Source: an uncultured Bacteroidales bacterium (GTDB lineage Bacteria > Bacteroidota > Bacteroidia > Bacteroidales > UBA932). Taken from it: a stretch of DNA of 64,000 nucleotides. Every line of letters starts with the position of its first letter. Within the stretch, counting starts at the first letter, position 1. Where the stretch lies: contig ONOH01000004.1 in assembly GCA_900319405.1 (NCBI GenBank), positions 62,001 through 126,000 of the forward strand, given 5' to 3'. The notes beneath the pieces are model-generated. The model had not been told where the DNA came from and searched no databases. It saw only the letters and a program-made list of their open reading frames with translations. Position numbers and translations under genes: made by a program. This document shows positions 60,421 to 64,000 of the stretch, one piece after another.

Positions 60421-61959
60421 ATGACACAGGAAGAACTTTTCAAGGTGCTGGTAGCCCATTGTAAGGAGTACGGGTTCATCTTCCCCTCCTCCGAGATTTA
60501 CGACGGTCTGGGAGCCGTTTATGATTACGGCCAAATGGGTGTCCAGCTCAAAAACAACATCAAGACCTACTGGTGGGAAGCCATGACCCGCCTCAATGAG
60601 AACATCGTGGGCATCGACTCGGCCATTTTCATGCATCCCCGCATCTGGGAAGCGTCCGGCCACGTAGGCGCCTTCAACGACCCGCTCATCGACAACAAAG
60701 ACTCCAAAAAGCGGTACAGGGCCGATGTTCTCATCGAGGATTACCTGGGCAAAATCGAGGAAAAAATCGAGAAGGAAGTGGCCAAGGGCCGCAAAAAGTT
60801 CGGCGAAGCCTTCAATGAAGAGCAGTTCCGCGCCACCAACCCCAACGTCCTTCGCGAAAAAGCAAAATACGACCAGGTGCACAGCCGCTTTCTGAAGGCC
60901 GAGCAGGCTTCGGATTTTGCCGAATATCGGCAAATAATTATCGATTGCGGGATAGTGTGCCCCATTTCCGGCACCTGCAACTGGACCGAAGTGCGTCAGT
61001 TCAACCTGATGTTCTCCACCTCGATGGGCTCTACGGCCGACGGTGCCAGCACCATTTATCTGCGCCCGGAGACCGCCCAGGGTATTTTCGTGAACTATCT
61101 CAATGTCCAGAAGACCGGCCGCATGAAGATCCCCTTCGGCATCGCCCAGATCGGCAAAGCCTTCCGCAACGAGATCGTGGCCCGTCAGTTCATTTTCCGC
61201 ATGCGGGAGTTCGAGCAGATGGAAATGCAGTTCTTCATCAAGCCCGGCACCGAGCTGGACTGGTTCAAAAAATGGAAGGAAGCCCGCATGAAATGGCACG
61301 TCAACCTGGGAATGGGGGCCGAGAATTACCGTTTCCATGACCACGAGAAGCTGGCCCACTACGCCAATGCCGCCACCGACATCGAGTTCAACTTCCCCTT
61401 CGGCTTCAAGGAGCTGGAAGGCATCCACAGCCGCACCAACTTCGACCTGGGGAACCACCAGAAGTTCTCCGGCAAGAAGATAGAGTACTTCGATCCCGAG
61501 GAGAACGTCTCCTACACGCCTTATGTGGTGGAAACCTCCATCGGCGTGGACCGGATGTGCCTGGCCGTGCTGGCGCATTCCTATGCCGCAGAGAAGCTTG
61601 AAAACGGCGAAGAGCGCGTTGTAATGAAGATTCCCGCCCCGCTTGCCCCCATCAAGGTGGCCGTGATGCCGCTGGTGAAAAAGGACGGCCTGCCGGAACT
61701 GGCCCAGAAGGTGGTGGATCTTCTCAAGTACGATTTCTCCTACCAGTACGACGAAAAAGACTCCATCGGCAAGCGTTATCGCCGTCAGGATGCCATCGGC
61801 ACGCCTTTCTGCGTCACAGTGGACCACGAAAGCCTCAGCGACGGCTGTGTCACCGTGCGTGACCGCGACAATATGACCCAGGAGCGCGTGAAGATCGAAG
61901 ACCTCCGCGACCTCATTGACAGGAAGGTTTCCCTGACCAACCTTCTCAGAAAACTGTAA
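60421..61959 (+). CDS. glyS: Glycyl-tRNA synthetase, single-chain dimeric type
   Basis: Class II aminoacyl-tRNA synthetase of the alpha2 type, 512 residues. It has the family start CKEYGFIFPSSEIYDGLGAV and motif 2 region FGIAQIGKAFRNEIVARQFI with FRMREFEQMEMQFF. It has motif 3 VVETSIGVDRMCLAVLAHSY and a C-terminal anticodon-binding domain (IKVAVMPLVKKDGLPELAQK). It is followed 7 bp later by a small membrane-anchored protein gene. Confidence 0.96.
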   Translation: MTQEELFKVLVAHCKEYGFIFPSSEIYDGLGAVYDYGQMGVQLKNNIKTYWWEAMTRLNENIVGIDSAIFMHPRIWEASGHVGAFNDPLIDNKDSKKRYRADVLIEDYLGKIEEKIEKEVAKGRKKFGEAFNEEQFRATNPNVLREKAKYDQVHSRFLKAEQASDFAEYRQIIIDCGIVCPISGTCNWTEVRQFNLMFSTSMGSTADGASTIYLRPETAQGIFVNYLNVQKTGRMKIPFGIAQIGKAFRNEIVARQFIFRMREFEQMEMQFFIKPGTELDWFKKWKEARMKWHVNLGMGAENYRFHDHEKLAHYANAATDIEFNFPFGFKELEGIHSRTNFDLGNHQKFSGKKIEYFDPEENVSYTPYVVETSIGVDRMCLAVLAHSYAAEKLENGEERVVMKIPAPLAPIKVAVMPLVKKDGLPELAQKVVDLLKYDFSYQYDEKDSIGKRYRRQDAIGTPFCVTVDHESLSDGCVTVRDRDNMTQERVKIEDLRDLIDRKVSLTNLLRKL

Positions 61960-61966
61960 GTGCCGG

Positions 61967-62539
61967 ATGCTTACACTGTTCATAACTGCCGTTCTGGCTA
62001 CGCTGGTGCTCTATTTCTGGGCTCGGAAAGCGCTCCTGGAGAAGCAGCTTCTGCAGGAGCGCGAAGAAAACGAGCGCATCATGTCGGTTGCCGAAGACCT
62101 CCAGAAGAGGCTGGGCAAACTGCAGGAAGAGCGGAAAGGGAGCACCGGCGCGCTGGGGACGGACATGCTGGACCGGCTTTGTGAACAGTATTATGTCTAT
62201 GAGGGGACCGAAAACCTGCACGGCAGGATCCTGAAGGAGGTCCGTGCCGTGGTGGAGGGACTCCGCAGCGACCCTTCCGTCCAGCGCTCGCTGGAACAGT
62301 CGCTCGACCGCCGGAGCGACCAGGTGATGACCCGTCTCCGGGCCGCTTTTCCCAAGTGGAAAGAGGAAGATTTTCTTCTCTATCTTTTCACGGCTTCCGG
62401 CTTTTCCACCACCACCATTTCTACGCTCCTGGAGAAGGAAAAACCCTACGTTTACAATCGGATTTATCGTCTCAAAGAGCGAATAAAAAACGCTGAAACA
62501 ACAGATAAAGACCTGTTTCTCAGTTGTTTGGACAAGTAA
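61967..62539 (+). CDS. Small membrane-anchored protein with LuxR-like helix-turn-helix
   Basis: Protein of 190 residues: an N-terminal membrane helix (MLTLFITAVLATLVLYFWA), a coiled coil to about residue 60 (LLEKQLLQEREENERIMSVA), and a helical middle. The C-terminus FPKWKEEDFLLYLFTASGFS then TTTISTLLEKEKPYVYNRIY resembles the HTH domain ending large Bacteroidales TPR sensor-regulators. Here the periplasmic sensor is missing, so it is a minimal form or a truncated relative. Expression is probably with glyS (7-bp gap). Confidence 0.65.
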   Translation: MLTLFITAVLATLVLYFWARKALLEKQLLQEREENERIMSVAEDLQKRLGKLQEERKGSTGALGTDMLDRLCEQYYVYEGTENLHGRILKEVRAVVEGLRSDPSVQRSLEQSLDRRSDQVMTRLRAAFPKWKEEDFLLYLFTASGFSTTTISTLLEKEKPYVYNRIYRLKERIKNAETTDKDLFLSCLDK

Positions 62540-62754
62540 AAAACGGAGTAGTGGAAAACTGCCAAAATTTAATGGTAAACAACCGGACATCCCGTCTCTG
62601 CGAGAAAAATGCATTTCGAGTACTTTGTAAGCAATTTATAATCAGTCGCTTGCGTTTTTGCGTTGCGAGATTCTTTTTCTTCCATTTCTTTTCTGCTCAA
62701 AAATTCGGTATTATCTTTGTACCAGTAAAGAACAACCACTAAAAATGATATAAA
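62540..62754 (+). promoter_or_regulatory. 215-bp gap with the tonB promoter
   Basis: TATCTTTG at 62712-62719 is an exact -7 box 35 bp before the tonB ATG. The rest is AT-rich. A short reading frame across it has no convincing coding character, and I see no RNA gene or terminator. Confidence 0.55.
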
Positions 62755-63447
62755 ATGGAAATCAAGAAATCCCCCAAAGCAAGCCTTGAGAACAAAAGAC
62801 TGCTCTTCACGGAGATTGGTCTTGTCGTTGCTCTCGGCATCGTCTATGGAGCCTTCAACTGGTCTTCCAAAGACGCCCAGGTAGCCGTCCTCGAAGACAC
62901 CACCCAGGTGCTTGTCGAGGAAGAAATGGTTGCCATTCAGAACGAGCTTCCCCCGCCCCCGCCGGAAGCTCCGTCCATCCCCGTCCTGTCCGACCAGATT
63001 GACATCGTGGACGATGACATCAAACTGGACGACGATCTGTTCATGAACCTGGAAGACAACAACCAGGCCGTGGAAATCCAGGATTACAAGGAAGCCGTGG
63101 TACAGGAAGAGGAAGTGGAAGAAGAAGCCATTCCTTTCCAGCTCGTAGAAACCAAGCCTTCCTTCAACGGAGGAGATGCCAACGAATTCTCCAAGTGGGT
63201 GAACTCCAAGCTCGTCTATCCCGAAATCGCCAAAGAAAACGGAGTGCAGGGTCGTGTAACCCTCCAGTTCACCGTAGAGGCCGACGGCCGTGTAACCAAT
63301 GTGAAGGTACTTCGCGGCGTGGACGAGTCCCTGGACAAGGAAGCCGTCCGTGTTGTTTCCAGCTCCCCCAAGTGGAAGCCCGGCAAGCAGCGTGACCGCG
63401 CCGTAAAGGTAACCTACACCTTCCCGGTAATCTTCCAGCTCCGCTAA
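62755..63447 (+). CDS. tonB: TonB-family energy transducer
   Basis: Protein of 230 residues: a cytoplasmic tail, one membrane helix near 20-37 (LFTEIGLVVALGIVYGAF), an acidic/proline linker (NELPPPPPEAPSIPVL; VVQEEEVEEEAIPF), and the TonB C-terminal domain (VYPEIAKENGVQGRVTLQFT; WKPGKQRDRAVKVTYTFPVI). It transmits proton-motive force from ExbBD to outer-membrane receptors such as those at 23697 and 29823. exbBD is not adjacent. A very strong terminator follows. Confidence 0.92.
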   Translation: MEIKKSPKASLENKRLLFTEIGLVVALGIVYGAFNWSSKDAQVAVLEDTTQVLVEEEMVAIQNELPPPPPEAPSIPVLSDQIDIVDDDIKLDDDLFMNLEDNNQAVEIQDYKEAVVQEEEVEEEAIPFQLVETKPSFNGGDANEFSKWVNSKLVYPEIAKENGVQGRVTLQFTVEADGRVTNVKVLRGVDESLDKEAVRVVSSSPKWKPGKQRDRAVKVTYTFPVIFQLR

Positions 63448-63460
63448 GCGGAAGCAACGG

Positions 63461-63509
63461 AAAAAGAAAAGAAGCCTGACTCAGCCCGAGTCAGGCTTCT
63501 TTTCTTTTT
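63461..63509 (+). terminator. Strong intrinsic terminator after tonB
   Basis: The left arm 63461-63482 (ending GAAGCCTGACTC) is fully complementary to 63488-63509 (starting GAGTCAGGCTTC), 22 bp with a 5-nt loop, and continues into a T-run. Confidence 0.92.
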
Positions 63510-63616
63510 TGCCCGCAGGTTGGGTCCGGACCCGATCCGGCATTACCAATCCAGGCAAGTAGGCGGGACGGTGAAAATCCCAACAAATGGGGATAGGGCT
63601 GCGTTTATTTAGGGAG

Positions 63617-63624
63617 TAACTTTG
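63617..63624 (+). promoter_or_regulatory. Promoter -7 box for the ABC transporter gene
   Basis: TAACTTTG (exact TAnnTTTG) 20 bp before the ATG at 63645. The upstream 63511-63600 includes the palindrome GGGTCCGGACCC, of unknown role. Confidence 0.55.
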
Positions 63625-63644
63625 CCGTCCCAAAAAACAAGAAT

Positions 63645-64000
63645 ATGCAAGAACCTGTCATTTCCTGTGAGCATCTGACGCATTTTTACGGCAAGCGGAA
63701 GATCTATGAGGACCTGAATTTTACCGTGGAGCCGGGCCGCATCGTGGGCCTTCTTGGGAAAAACGGAACCGGAAAAACCACCACCATCAACATCCTGATG
63801 GGTTACCTCAAGCCCCGGAGCGGCCGATGCACGCTGTTTGGCGAAGATGTCCAGCACCTTCGTCCCGACACCCGCCGGCGCATAGCCCTGCTGCTGGAGG
63901 GGCACGTGCAGTATTCCTATATGAACATGGGCCAGATAGAGCGCTTCTACAGCGCTTTCTATCCCCGTTGGAACCGGGATGCCTATTACGGCCTGATGGA
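63645..64000 (+). CDS. ABC transporter ATP-binding protein (partial, runs off the window)
   Basis: The first 118 or so residues of an ATP-binding subunit: ISCEHLTHFYGKRKIYEDLN, Walker A GLLGKNGTGKTTTINILMGY, and a Q-loop region LLEGHVQYSYMNMGQIERFY. This is the start of the CcmA/YtrB-like ABC-2 exporter class. The signature motif and Walker B lie beyond the window, so substrate and partner are unknown. Confidence 0.88.
   Translation, partial: MQEPVISCEHLTHFYGKRKIYEDLNFTVEPGRIVGLLGKNGTGKTTTINILMGYLKPRSGRCTLFGEDVQHLRPDTRRRIALLLEGHVQYSYMNMGQIERFYSAFYPRWNRDAYYGLM

Noticed and set aside
62524..62742. A 72-codon frame between the small regulator and tonB
   Set aside because: It overlaps the end of the preceding gene, has no family resemblance, and covers the tonB promoter.
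63510..63644. Possible riboswitch before the ABC transporter gene
   Set aside because: Only short palindromes are visible (GGGTCCGGACCC) and most of the stretch lies upstream of the predicted transcript start.
1..64000. tRNA, rRNA, CRISPR arrays, insertion sequences or prophage genes
   Set aside because: I looked in all gaps and found no cloverleaf, spaced repeats, transposase or integrase.

Overview
The window looks like chromosomal DNA of a Bacteroidales bacterium from the Bacteroidota, probably gut- or rumen-associated. The evidence is a SusC/SusD pair, a TonB-dependent receptor with a DUF4249 lipoprotein, several fimbrillin-like lipoproteins, a eukaryote/Bacteroidota-type single-chain glycyl-tRNA synthetase, and repeated promoter -7 boxes of the form TAnnTTTG. 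The DNA is GC-rich by eye, except around hipBA and in the longer intergenic gaps. I cannot name genus or species.

Layout. 0-6.9 kb: a decayed fimbrillin/leucine-rich surface-protein gene; a membrane-spanning TPR-AraC regulator; a divergently expressed short peptide plus fimbrillin/beta-helix lipoprotein; galK; and a CpXC-domain gene. 7-18.7 kb, all minus strand: a secreted nuclease/phosphatase-fold protein, ychF, ppiD, lptC, a TPR protein, an outer-membrane barrel, coaX and mfd. 18.7-18.9 kb: a cluster of DnaA-box-like 9-mers, a candidate oriC, from which genes run outward in both directions. 19-43 kb, all plus strand: ruvB, an Ntn-hydrolase, frdAB, a TonB receptor/DUF4249/macroglobulin-like operon, a SusCD operon ending in a surface subtilisin-like protease, a peptide/fimbrillin pair, and hipBA. 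43-50 kb, minus strand: hflX and a large dimodular nonribosomal peptide synthetase (A-T-C-A-T-R). 50-55 kb: a SpoIIE-type phosphatase fused to an RsbW-like kinase domain, a STAS protein, ybeY, and mnmG with two parS-like palindromes. 55-64 kb: ruvA, sufS-sufE-sufT-like, folK, a second regulated peptide/fimbrillin/peptide locus, glyS, a small membrane-anchored regulator, tonB, and the start of an ABC transporter.

How it fits together. Three intact surface-lipoprotein loci each carry one or two 41-45-residue peptides of one family. Two of those loci, 55 kb apart, share an operator layout: two 15-bp TGTC...GAGACA sites at a 21-bp pitch, then 20 bp to a -7 box. This suits an AraC-family activator, and one is encoded next to the first copy. 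The NRPS resembles the pyrazinone / dipeptide-aldehyde synthetases by domain order and is divergent from a partner-switching phosphatase. DnaA-like boxes at 18.8 kb and parS-like sites at 54.9-55.2 kb together suggest that the window lies near the replication origin. I saw no tRNA, rRNA, CRISPR array, transposase or integrase.
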